NCBI RefSeq assembly: GCF_900187125.1
Contig: NZ_LT906468.1
Location: 2,294,001 to 2,358,000 of the forward strand
Source of the DNA: Sphingobacterium mizutaii
GTDB lineage: Bacteria; Bacteroidota; Bacteroidia; Sphingobacteriales; Sphingobacteriaceae
Direction of reading: 5' to 3'
Length of the DNA: 64,000 nucleotides
The position numbers and the translations under genes were made by a program. Below are positions 57,431-64,000 of the stretch, piece after piece. Positions within the stretch are counted from its first letter, which is position 1. Every line of letters begins with the position of its first letter. Under the pieces are notes generated by a model that made no database searches, was not told where the DNA came from, and saw only the letters and a list, made by a program, of their open reading frames with translations.

Positions 57431-58626
57431 TGAGCATGAAGAATTTTTGGAGTTTAATAATAAGAGAATTCAAGCTATTCTTTCAAAACAAAGTATTGCT
57501 TGTCCTTTTCCTTGGTGCTCCTGTGCTTTATGGCGTTTTGGTTGGTGGAGTATATAAAAAAGGGAAAGTCACTAATCTACCCATTATTGTAGTGGACGAG
57601 GATAGAAGCCCATTGAGTAGGCAGTTGATTGATATGTTTGAAGAAAATGAGGTCATTTATGTAGCCAAGGTTCTCAATGATCCTTTTTCGGCAAAAGATG
57701 AAGCCATGAAAACGGAATCAACCGTAGTGGTGCAGATTCCTAGAAACTTTTCTTCTGATATCAACTATAATCGGAGCACAGAACTGACCTTGTTTGTCAA
57801 TGCCTCCAATACCTTGACTTCCAACTATGCGATGATGGCGGTCAATGTTGCAGCATCTACTTTAAAGGCAGGTGTTCAGATTAAAGCTCAACAGAAAAAA
57901 GGTGTTCCTGAATTTGTCGCAAGCAAGCAGTTTGAGCCCTTTAAGATCACTATGATCAAGCAAAATATCCGTAGTGGCAACTACCTTTACTTTATGTTAC
58001 CGGGAGTTTTATTGACTGTTTTGCAACAAGTTATGATGTTAGGATTGGCATTGAGTTTTGCATCGGAGTTTGAAAAAGGAACCTTTAACGAATTGGTCAG
58101 CAGATCTAAAAACGTTTTTGTTCTGATCTTGGTGAAAATCTTGCCATATATCTTGATGTCCTTCTTAATCTTTGGTCTTTACTATGCATATTCAATTTGG
58201 TACAGAATGCCTTTGGAGCTGGAAGGCTGGACTTTCTTTGGATCTACCATGTTATTCCTGTTGGCAGTAAGCTTCATTGGGGTGCTGGTCAGTATCGCGA
58301 TCCCAAGTCAATTGAAGGCAACAGAAATCTTGATGGTGATCGCTACGCCAAGTTTTATCTTAAGTGGTTTTACCTGGCCTTTAAGCCAAATGCCTGATTG
58401 GGTAGTTGGTATTGCGAAAATGATTCCGCTTACCCATTATCTTCAGATTTTCCGTACCTTAATGATTGAAAAAGGTACATCAGCTTATTTGCAAGGCCCA
58501 ATTTGGGGTTTAGCTATCATTGCCATCGTTACCTTGATTGCTTCCATCATTCTCTTGCAGTTGAAGATCAATAAGGCCAAGAAAGAAAATAAAACAAAAG
58601 AAAATACGCAACAAGCAATAGGGTAG
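57430..58626 (+). CDS. ABC-2 type transporter permease
   Basis: A 398-residue inner-membrane permease of the YhhJ/YbhR type. An N-terminal helix (LFFQNKVLLVLFLGAPVLYGVLVGGVY) is followed by a large periplasmic domain (about 45-200, with IIVVDEDRSPLSRQLIDMF) and five membrane helices (YFMLPGVLLTVLQQVMMLGLAL, ILVKILPYILMSFLIFGLYYAY, FGSTMLFLLAVSFIGVLVSIAIP, EILMVIATPSFILSGFTWPLSQMP). No nucleotide-binding domain is present in the protein or in the neighbourhood. The ATPase must be encoded elsewhere, or the complex works differently. Starts at the stop of the adaptor gene (one-base overlap). Confidence 0.9.
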   Translation: MSMKNFWSLIIREFKLFFQNKVLLVLFLGAPVLYGVLVGGVYKKGKVTNLPIIVVDEDRSPLSRQLIDMFEENEVIYVAKVLNDPFSAKDEAMKTESTVVVQIPRNFSSDINYNRSTELTLFVNASNTLTSNYAMMAVNVAASTLKAGVQIKAQQKKGVPEFVASKQFEPFKITMIKQNIRSGNYLYFMLPGVLLTVLQQVMMLGLALSFASEFEKGTFNELVSRSKNVFVLILVKILPYILMSFLIFGLYYAYSIWYRMPLELEGWTFFGSTMLFLLAVSFIGVLVSIAIPSQLKATEILMVIATPSFILSGFTWPLSQMPDWVVGIAKMIPLTHYLQIFRTLMIEKGTSAYLQGPIWGLAIIAIVTLIASIILLQLKINKAKKENKTKENTQQAIG

Positions 58627-58691
58627 AGCTCCAACTAATTTCATAATTGATGAAAAATCATGAATAATATTGGCTAGCTCTTTTGGATCTT

Positions 58692-58731
58692 ATTCGAGAC
58701 ACATTCCGAAATTTCCGAATATGTCTCGAAT
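58692..58731. repeat. Inverted repeat downstream of the exporter operon
   Basis: ATTCGAGACA at 58692-58701 pairs perfectly with TGTCTCGAAT at 58722-58731; TTCCGAA occurs twice between the arms. It lacks a T-tail and could be an operator or RNA structure. Confidence 0.7.
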
Positions 58732-58789
58732 GAGGTCAAAGCTTGGTCCGAATAATACGGATCATTTATTAAGAATAAAGGGTAATAAA

Positions 58790-58832
58790 AAAACGATCAA
58801 CTGTATGCAGCTGATCGTTTTTTTTATATTCC
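58790..58832. terminator. Terminator between convergent genes
   Basis: A stem with arm ACGATCA...CTG and its complement (one mismatch), loop TATG, flanked by A-rich and T-rich runs, after the exporter operon. Confidence 0.8.
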
Positions 58833-58864
58833 GAAAATTATTGGACAAATATTTTATTCTATTA

Positions 58865-59491
58865 TTATTCCTTTGCTTTTATTTCAACTGATCCTTCTCT
58901 ACCCGGAGAACCAGAATAGATCTGGCCTTGTGGCATTCCTCTCAATCCAGGATAGGACATAGAGATACGGCTGTAAATCTGTCCAATCTCGCTGGTTGGA
59001 TTAACTCTTTGGCCGCCTTCATTCACATCTACAAATAAGTAGTTGGTTCCTTTTTTATCCTTTGTTTGGGGGGTGATACCATTTGGATCATAGGTAATGC
59101 TGACTTTCCCACCATTCCCATTCGGAAATGTTTTGGTACCATTGAAGGCATCAAGACCTCTTGCAATTACAAATAGGGATCCCAATTTTCTGAAATTGAC
59201 ATCCATGTCGATGTTCGTTGCATTGTTCTTGCTGTCTTGTCCGGTGATCACTACATTTTTACCAATTTCAGCATATCCAATATCGAGCTTGACATCCTTC
59301 TTGGCGTAGAACTCCAATTTGGATTTATCCTTCATGATCAAGGTATCAATCTTTAGGACCATAGAAGAGTCACCTCTGCTGAAAACCTTTTTGTCTTTTT
59401 TTCCAAGCTCTAGGCGTGGAATATGTTGAACTTCTTGGGCATAAGTAAAGAAGCTACCTAAAATTAACGCTAAACTTAATATATATTTCAT
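58865..59491 (-). CDS. Uncharacterised exported protein, 208 residues
   Basis: No family recognised. A signal peptide (to about residue 18, ending FTYAQ) leads a strand-rich mature part rich in Gly and Asn (LEFYAKKDVKLDIGYAEIGKNVVITGQDSKNNA, GNGGKVSITYDPNGITPQTKDKKGTNYLFVDV) that may form a beta-helix or sandwich. The C-terminal stretch GLRGMPQGQIYSGSPGREGSVEIKAKE is Gly/Pro-rich with a vaguely collagen-like rhythm. It lies 45 bases from lpxB on the same strand and may be co-transcribed with it. Confidence 0.68.
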   Translation of the reverse strand: MKYILSLALILGSFFTYAQEVQHIPRLELGKKDKKVFSRGDSSMVLKIDTLIMKDKSKLEFYAKKDVKLDIGYAEIGKNVVITGQDSKNNATNIDMDVNFRKLGSLFVIARGLDAFNGTKTFPNGNGGKVSITYDPNGITPQTKDKKGTNYLFVDVNEGGQRVNPTSEIGQIYSRISMSYPGLRGMPQGQIYSGSPGREGSVEIKAKE

Positions 59492-59536
59492 TTCATTATC
59501 CTCCTGTTTATTAGGACAATATTATTGGGAAAAAGT

Positions 59537-60655
59537 TTAATTTTCTGCCTTCATATATTCCACGATCAATTTAGCTGTTTTTTCGGATGCACCAGGGGTT
59601 CCCATCTTCTCCATAAGCACATCATAATTTTCTAAAACGCTAGCCCGATGCTCTGGATTGGAAATCAATAAACCGAGTTCATCAGCGATATTAGAGGTGG
59701 TACAATCCTTTTGGATCAATTCAATAACGGATAAATAGTTGTTGATCAGATTTACCAAGGAAATAAACTGCACTTTGATGACCTGTCTCGCTATCATGAC
59801 CGAAATAGGATTGGCTTTGTAAACCACCACTTGAGGAACTCTTAACAAAGCCGTTTCTAAAGTTGCTGTACCACTGGTAACTACTGCAGCCTCTGCATTG
59901 TTTAGGAGATCGTAGGTTTGATCAAATATAATAGGTATAGGGTAATCGCCAATATACCTTTGGTAAAGACTGAGGTCAATATTCGGGGCTCCAGCGATGA
60001 CCAATTGATGTGCAGGGAATCGGTTATAGAGATCGACCATTTCTGGAAGGAGATGTTCGATTTCCATTTTACGGCTTCCCGGTAATAGGGCGATGATCGG
60101 ACTTTTGTCCAAACCATTTTTTTCTCGGAAATCTGGCTGGAATTTATACGCTGAAATGGCATCCAATAGAGGATTGCCGACATAATCTACATCGTACCTG
60201 AATTCCTTGTAAAACTTAACCTCAAATGGAAGGATACAGAACATGTGGTCCACCACTTTTTTGATCTTGTAGACGCGTTTTTGGTTCCAAGCCCAAATTT
60301 TGGGTGAAATATAATAGTTGACCGGGATCCCGATTTTCTTTGCAAATTCCGCTATTTTCATGTTGAAACCTGGGAAATCTATCAGGATTAGACAATCGGG
60401 TTGGACTTTTTGGATATCTTCTTTGACCTTTTTTAGGTTTTTAGAAATACTCCTCAGGTTCATCAACACTTCGATGAACCCCATGAAAGCCATTTCAGAG
60501 GTATGGATCAAGACAGGGACTCCAGCAGCCTCTTTCATCTGATCGCCACCAACAATATGGAATTCAGCTTCAGGATCTTCTTTTTTTAATGCTTTGATCA
60601 GGTTTGCACCATGCAGATCGCCTGATGTTTCACCGGCTATTAAGTAATACTTCAT
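59537..60655 (-). CDS. lpxB: Lipid-A-disaccharide synthase
   Basis: A 372-residue GT19 enzyme that condenses UDP-2,3-diacylglucosamine with lipid X to form the lipid A disaccharide. The N-terminal motif YLIAGETSGDLHGANLIKAL, the PDCLILIDFPGFNMKIAEFAKK segment, INYYISPKIWAWNQKRVYKIKK (here VNYYISPKIWAWNQKR), ILPFEVKFY and LLPGSRKMEIEHLLP, and the C-terminal VVTSGTATLETALLRVPQVVVYKANP signature are all present. Length is normal. Peripheral to the inner membrane. Together with kdsB it shows lipid A and Kdo synthesis. Confidence 0.98.
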   Translation of the reverse strand: MKYYLIAGETSGDLHGANLIKALKKEDPEAEFHIVGGDQMKEAAGVPVLIHTSEMAFMGFIEVLMNLRSISKNLKKVKEDIQKVQPDCLILIDFPGFNMKIAEFAKKIGIPVNYYISPKIWAWNQKRVYKIKKVVDHMFCILPFEVKFYKEFRYDVDYVGNPLLDAISAYKFQPDFREKNGLDKSPIIALLPGSRKMEIEHLLPEMVDLYNRFPAHQLVIAGAPNIDLSLYQRYIGDYPIPIIFDQTYDLLNNAEAAVVTSGTATLETALLRVPQVVVYKANPISVMIARQVIKVQFISLVNLINNYLSVIELIQKDCTTSNIADELGLLISNPEHRASVLENYDVLMEKMGTPGASEKTAKLIVEYMKAEN

Positions 60656-60733
60656 TGCAACAATTAATCTTTAAAGATAAGGATTCTTATTACCATGATG
60701 CAATAAATGGGTAAAATCCATAGGATTAAATGA

Positions 60734-60763
60734 CAAAGGCTGCAAAATTACTTGCAGCCTTTG
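60734..60763 (-). terminator. Hairpin after the porin gene
   Basis: A 12-bp perfect stem (arm CAAAGGCTGCAA) with a 6-nt loop, 22 bases past the porin stop; the following T-run on the minus strand is weak. Confidence 0.7.
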
Positions 60764-60784
60764 GATAATATGTGTTGGGAAAGT

Positions 60785-61987
60785 TTAGATTCCCAATTCA
60801 ACTTGGAACATCGCGCCCCAAGAGCTTTTATCATTACTGTTGTTGAAATGGCCATCCTTGAAGGTATAGTTGCCATTCAATTGGAATTTCAAACGGTGGG
60901 ATTTTACATATTTGGTTAAACCTAGCTCCATTACTTCCGTTTGTCTTTCAAATGCCTTGATTTCACTGTCCGGTTGAACCATGGTATATCGACCAGCTAT
61001 TTCATAGCCGTGGTTCATCAGGTAGGATACCTGCTGGTTAACTCCCCATCCTTTATAAGCAACGGTTTCTTGAGGTGTTTCCTCATCTGTCACGTTAAAT
61101 GGATTGTCTACATCGCGACGCATGTATTCAGCCTGATAAGCAAAGCCACTATATTTAAATATAGCATCGGCAAAGGTCGTTTTAAATGTGAAAGGATTTT
61201 TTACAAATCTTCCCAATTGTCCACCTTCTCTTTTGGTTCTATCATTATAACTATAGCCTCCACCAATGGATAGTTTTGGGGTTTCCTCACGCTCTAAATC
61301 ACCCTCTTGGTAGTCATTTCCATCAGAAAACTTACCCAATGGTAGGAATTCCACACGGCCTGTATAGGCTAAACCTGGGTCAGTTGAAGATGCTGCACGG
61401 CCTTCACCTGTTGAAATTGCCGCTTTTGCATTGAAAGGCATGTTACCAATCTTCTTACTCAAGTTTAAGGAAATACCAAAGTCACGGTCTAGAGTAAAGT
61501 TGTCATTCACTAAGGAACGATCAGCAAATTGCAATTGTCCTGATGAATTCACACGTTGACGGTTACCCGGTAATTTGTTCTGTCCAAAGGATAAATAAAA
61601 ATCGTCAGAGAAGTTATAAAACATAACAGCGTCCCTTACGATATTTGCCACCTTGGTATCATCGTAGTCCTGATCACTGCGCGTAAAGGCCAATTGAACG
61701 GAATAAGAAATCTTAGGGGTATAGATGTAACCATCCATACGCATCCGTAGCCTTCTGATCCTTGCATCAAATTTACCATCGTCAATATCATTCAGTTCTT
61801 GTTTGAAACCTAAACGGTTTTGCATCCTGAAACGAAAGTTGATATAGAACAAAGAGTCATTCGATTTATATTGAATCCCTTTGAAGTTTAAGATAGTTGC
61901 ACGGTCATCTCTTTCCTGAGCTTGAGCCAAGCAAAGACCTAAAAAAATGAATGCGCTGGTTAATAATAGCTGTTTTAGGTTTTTCAT
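60785..61987 (-). CDS. Phosphate-selective porin O/P family protein
   Basis: A 400-residue outer-membrane barrel. The signal peptide (to about residue 23, ending LAQA) is followed by the OprO/OprP-type series of antiparallel strands: FYINFRFRMQNRLGF, KFDARIRRLRMRMDGYIYTPKISYSVQLAF, FYLSFGQNKLPGNRQRV, LDRDFGISL, and the C-terminal pair (RLKFQLNGNYTFKDGHF, SSWGAMFQVELGI). The name reflects family homology; ion selectivity is not readable. Its start is one base after the agmatine deiminase stop, so it lies at the end of the putrescine operon. Confidence 0.87.
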   Translation of the reverse strand: MKNLKQLLLTSAFIFLGLCLAQAQERDDRATILNFKGIQYKSNDSLFYINFRFRMQNRLGFKQELNDIDDGKFDARIRRLRMRMDGYIYTPKISYSVQLAFTRSDQDYDDTKVANIVRDAVMFYNFSDDFYLSFGQNKLPGNRQRVNSSGQLQFADRSLVNDNFTLDRDFGISLNLSKKIGNMPFNAKAAISTGEGRAASSTDPGLAYTGRVEFLPLGKFSDGNDYQEGDLEREETPKLSIGGGYSYNDRTKREGGQLGRFVKNPFTFKTTFADAIFKYSGFAYQAEYMRRDVDNPFNVTDEETPQETVAYKGWGVNQQVSYLMNHGYEIAGRYTMVQPDSEIKAFERQTEVMELGLTKYVKSHRLKFQLNGNYTFKDGHFNNSNDKSSWGAMFQVELGI

Positions 61988-61988
61988 A

Positions 61989-63062
61989 TTATATTGATGG
62001 TTCTTGTTGGCTTAAACAATGAAAACTCCCCAATCCCCAAATAATATCAACCGAGTCGATACCGATTACTTTTCTATCTGGGAAGACACTTTGGATAATC
62101 TCCAAAGCTTTACTGTCGTTTTTATCATTAAAAACAGGAACAATAACTACTTTGTTTGCAATATAGAAATTCGCGTAAGATGCTGGTAGTCTTTGATCAT
62201 CATATTCTACCGGCCTTGGCATTGGTAATTCAATAACATTTAAGGAGCGACCATCCAAAAGCTTCATTGCTTTTAAGTTTTCTAGGTTCTCCTGTAATAG
62301 TTCGTAATTATCATCAGCTTTATCTTCTTCTACAACGGTAAGTACGGTGTCTTCGGAAACAAATCTGGTAATATCATCAATATGCCCATCGGTATCATCG
62401 CCAACAATTCCATCACCTAACCAAAGGACTTGGTCTTGACCATAATAATCCTTTAAGTAAGTTTCGATCTGTTCCTTGTTTAGATGCGGGTTTCTGTTTT
62501 CATTCAATAAACAAGCAGAAGTAGTTAGGATAGTCCCTTTACCATTAAATTCTACAGATCCACCTTCCATGACGATTGGAGGTGTAAAAAGTTTCAGGTT
62601 AAATTCCTTTGCGATTCTCGTTGGAACTACATCATCAAGGTCAAAGGGAGGGTATTTACCACCCCAAGCATTGTATCCCCAGTCTACAACTGCTTTCTCG
62701 CCAGTTGCACGATTGATTACAAAAGCAGGACCGTGATCACGGCACCAAGCATCGTTAGTAGGGTTCAAATAGAAACTAATGTTTTCCATTTTAGCTCCTG
62801 ATTTTTCAATATGCGAAAGAGCAAAAGCTTTCATTTCCTCATCAGCAACATTGATACGAACCAGTTGATCTTCAGCAACCAGTTTAATGAATTGGGAGTA
62901 AGGTTCGTAAATAGTTTCGATTTTTCCTGGCCAAGATTCTTCTTTGTGGGGCCAGCTTAACCAAAGTGCGTCTTGCTTTTCCCATTCAGCTGGAAAAACA
63001 AAACCTTGTGCTTTGGGGGTATCTTGATATTGGTATAAATCTGAATTGATATGCGCTGTCAT
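61989..63062 (-). CDS. aguA: Agmatine deiminase
   Basis: A 357-residue enzyme of the peptidyl-arginine-deiminase superfamily hydrolysing agmatine to N-carbamoylputrescine and ammonia. Key motifs: FVFPAEWEKQDALWLSWPHKEESWPG, NDAWCRDHGPAFVI (substrate-binding Asp), WGYNAWGGKYPPFDLDD, MEGGSVEFNGKGTILTT, GDDTDGHIDDITRFV (catalytic Asp/His) and the nucleophilic Cys in GLGSFHCLSQQEP. Length matches bacterial AguA. It is followed after one base by the porin gene and preceded by aguB (73-base gap with a hairpin). Together AguA and AguB make putrescine from agmatine; the arginine decarboxylase is not in the window. Confidence 0.96.
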   Translation of the reverse strand: MTAHINSDLYQYQDTPKAQGFVFPAEWEKQDALWLSWPHKEESWPGKIETIYEPYSQFIKLVAEDQLVRINVADEEMKAFALSHIEKSGAKMENISFYLNPTNDAWCRDHGPAFVINRATGEKAVVDWGYNAWGGKYPPFDLDDVVPTRIAKEFNLKLFTPPIVMEGGSVEFNGKGTILTTSACLLNENRNPHLNKEQIETYLKDYYGQDQVLWLGDGIVGDDTDGHIDDITRFVSEDTVLTVVEEDKADDNYELLQENLENLKAMKLLDGRSLNVIELPMPRPVEYDDQRLPASYANFYIANKVVIVPVFNDKNDSKALEIIQSVFPDRKVIGIDSVDIIWGLGSFHCLSQQEPSI

Positions 63063-63076
63063 ATTAAATTAGCGTA

Positions 63077-63112
63077 AAAAAACTATGTTCTGCAGGACAA
63101 AACATAGTTTTT
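63077..63112 (-). terminator. Hairpin between aguB and aguA
   Basis: A 12-13 bp stem (63077-63089 with 63101-63112, core arm AAACTATGTT) with an 11-nt loop, read on the minus strand followed by T residues; may attenuate or partly terminate. Confidence 0.65.
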
Positions 63113-63135
63113 AATATATTTTAAATTAAAGGTTA

Positions 63136-64000
63136 TTAATCTTCGTCAATGAACCTTTTTGTAATCGGGCTATAGGTCTCAATACGTCTATCACGTAAGA
63201 AAGGCCAGTGTTTACGGAAGTAGTCGGATTGATTTAGATCGATTTCCACGACTTCAACTTCTTCTTTATCATGGGAGGCCAGGTACAATAATTTACCTTG
63301 TGCATTGGTAGCAAAACTACCGCCCCAGAATTTCATGGCTCCATCTTGTTCAAATCCAACACGGTTTACAGATACCACCGGAACTCCGTTCGCAACGGCG
63401 TGAGAACGTTGGATAGTCTGCCAAGCGTTATATTGGTCTTGGTTGGTTTCTTCATCTTGGTCAGTCGCCCAGCCAATAGCAGTAGGGTAGAACATGATTT
63501 CAGCTCCCATAAGCGCAGTAATCCTGGAAGCTTCTGGGTACCATTGATCCCAACAGATCAATACGCCAATTTTACCAAATTTTGTGCTGAATACTTTGTA
63601 ACCTAAGTCACCTGGAGTGAAATAGAATTTTTCGTAGAATGCTGGATCATCAGGGATATGCATCTTACGGTATTTACCAAGGTAAGAACCGTCTGCATCT
63701 AGGATAGCGGTGGTATTGTGATATAATCCTTGTGCTCTTTTTTCGAAAAGCGAAGCAATGATCACTACGCCTAACTCTTTAGCCACAGCAGAAAGGGCAT
63801 CTGTAGAAGGTCCAGGGATTGCTTCTGCTAAATCAAAATTATCGTAGTCTTCTACATCGCAGAAATACAAAGAGGTAAATAACTCTTGCAAACATACAAT
63901 TTGTGCACCTTTAGCAGCAGCTTCACGAACTTTCTCAATAGCTTTGTTTAGGTTCGTTTGTTTGTCTTTTACACAAGACATTTGAACCAAACCAACTTTT
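63136..64000 (-). CDS. aguB: N-carbamoylputrescine amidase (5' end cut by window)
   Basis: A carbon-nitrogen hydrolase that releases putrescine, CO2 and ammonia from N-carbamoylputrescine. The frame runs through the right edge; codons before the TTG at 63990 read KVG, so the chain KVGLVQMSCVKDKQ continues beyond and only a few N-terminal residues are missing. The catalytic triad is visible: Glu in IVCLQELFTSLYF, Lys in GKYRKMHIPDD and Cys in VLICWDQWYPEA. The family-specific motifs FYEKFYFTPGDLGYKVF and WGGSFATNAQGKLLY support AguB over other nitrilase types, as does the adjacent aguA on the same strand. Confidence 0.95.
   Translation of the reverse strand, partial: KVGLVQMSCVKDKQTNLNKAIEKVREAAAKGAQIVCLQELFTSLYFCDVEDYDNFDLAEAIPGPSTDALSAVAKELGVVIIASLFEKRAQGLYHNTTAILDADGSYLGKYRKMHIPDDPAFYEKFYFTPGDLGYKVFSTKFGKIGVLICWDQWYPEASRITALMGAEIMFYPTAIGWATDQDEETNQDQYNAWQTIQRSHAVANGVPVVSVNRVGFEQDGAMKFWGGSFATNAQGKLLYLASHDKEEVEVVEIDLNQSDYFRKHWPFLRDRRIETYSPITKRFIDED

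Overview
The window reads as ordinary chromosome from a Bacteroidota bacterium of the Sphingobacteriaceae type (Sphingobacterium/Pedobacter-like). This is inferred from the low-GC, AT-rich intergenic DNA, TAnnTTTG-type -7 promoter elements, SxC lipoboxes, TonB receptors, membrane-bound AraC regulators, and families such as DUF4382, DUF3050 and GIN-domain proteins. No rRNA, tRNA, CRISPR array, prophage or intact insertion sequence was found.

Layout. 1-10 kb: 3' end of dnaE, trxA, a GIY-YIG nuclease inside GC-rich inverted repeats, a TonB receptor with a zinc phospholipase-like lipid/nucleic-acid hydrolase, a glycosyltransferase/FKBP/aldo-keto reductase operon, then kdsB, a deoxynucleoside kinase and trpS. 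10-16.6 kb: two uncharacterised proteins, an SDR lacking its catalytic pair, PPK2, the SatD-DUF3307-serine hydrolase operon preceded by a 28-bp-periodic array of palindromes, and fabV. 16.9-22 kb: a phytochrome-like histidine kinase without the usual chromophore cysteine, lepA and folD. 22-31.8 kb: many small envelope or stress-type proteins (DUF1003, a Lys/Ala-rich lipoprotein, a Gre-like factor, BON and BON-SH3 proteins, YceH, BNR and BIG lipoproteins, a discoidin-metalloprotease lipoprotein). 32-43.9 kb: a zinc/cadmium-type P1B ATPase, a marR-emrA-emrB efflux operon with a shared 19-bp candidate operator, DUF3050, DUF4382, and a trehalose pair (GH15 and an OtsA-OtsB fusion). 44-50.4 kb: an unusual run of three membrane-anchored AraC-type regulators, a HEAT-like membrane protein and a lone AraC DNA-binding domain, separated by long AT-rich spacers. 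51.3-53.4 kb: about 2 kb without genes, packed with dispersed repeats and large palindromes. 53.4-64 kb: a GIN-domain protein, Crp-like regulator, TolC/HlyD/ABC-permease exporter, lpxB, a phosphate-selective-type porin, and agmatine deiminase with N-carbamoylputrescine amidase (putrescine synthesis), the last cut by the window end.

The best candidates for something not yet described are the SatD-DUF3307-hydrolase operon and its four evenly spaced operators. SatD here looks like a nucleotide-cyclase-type palm domain fused to a helix-turn-helix. Next come the AraC/HEAT cluster, the repeat-bounded GIY-YIG gene, and the 183-bp palindromic element in the repeat zone. All functional statements are from reading the sequence; no searches or structure predictions were run.
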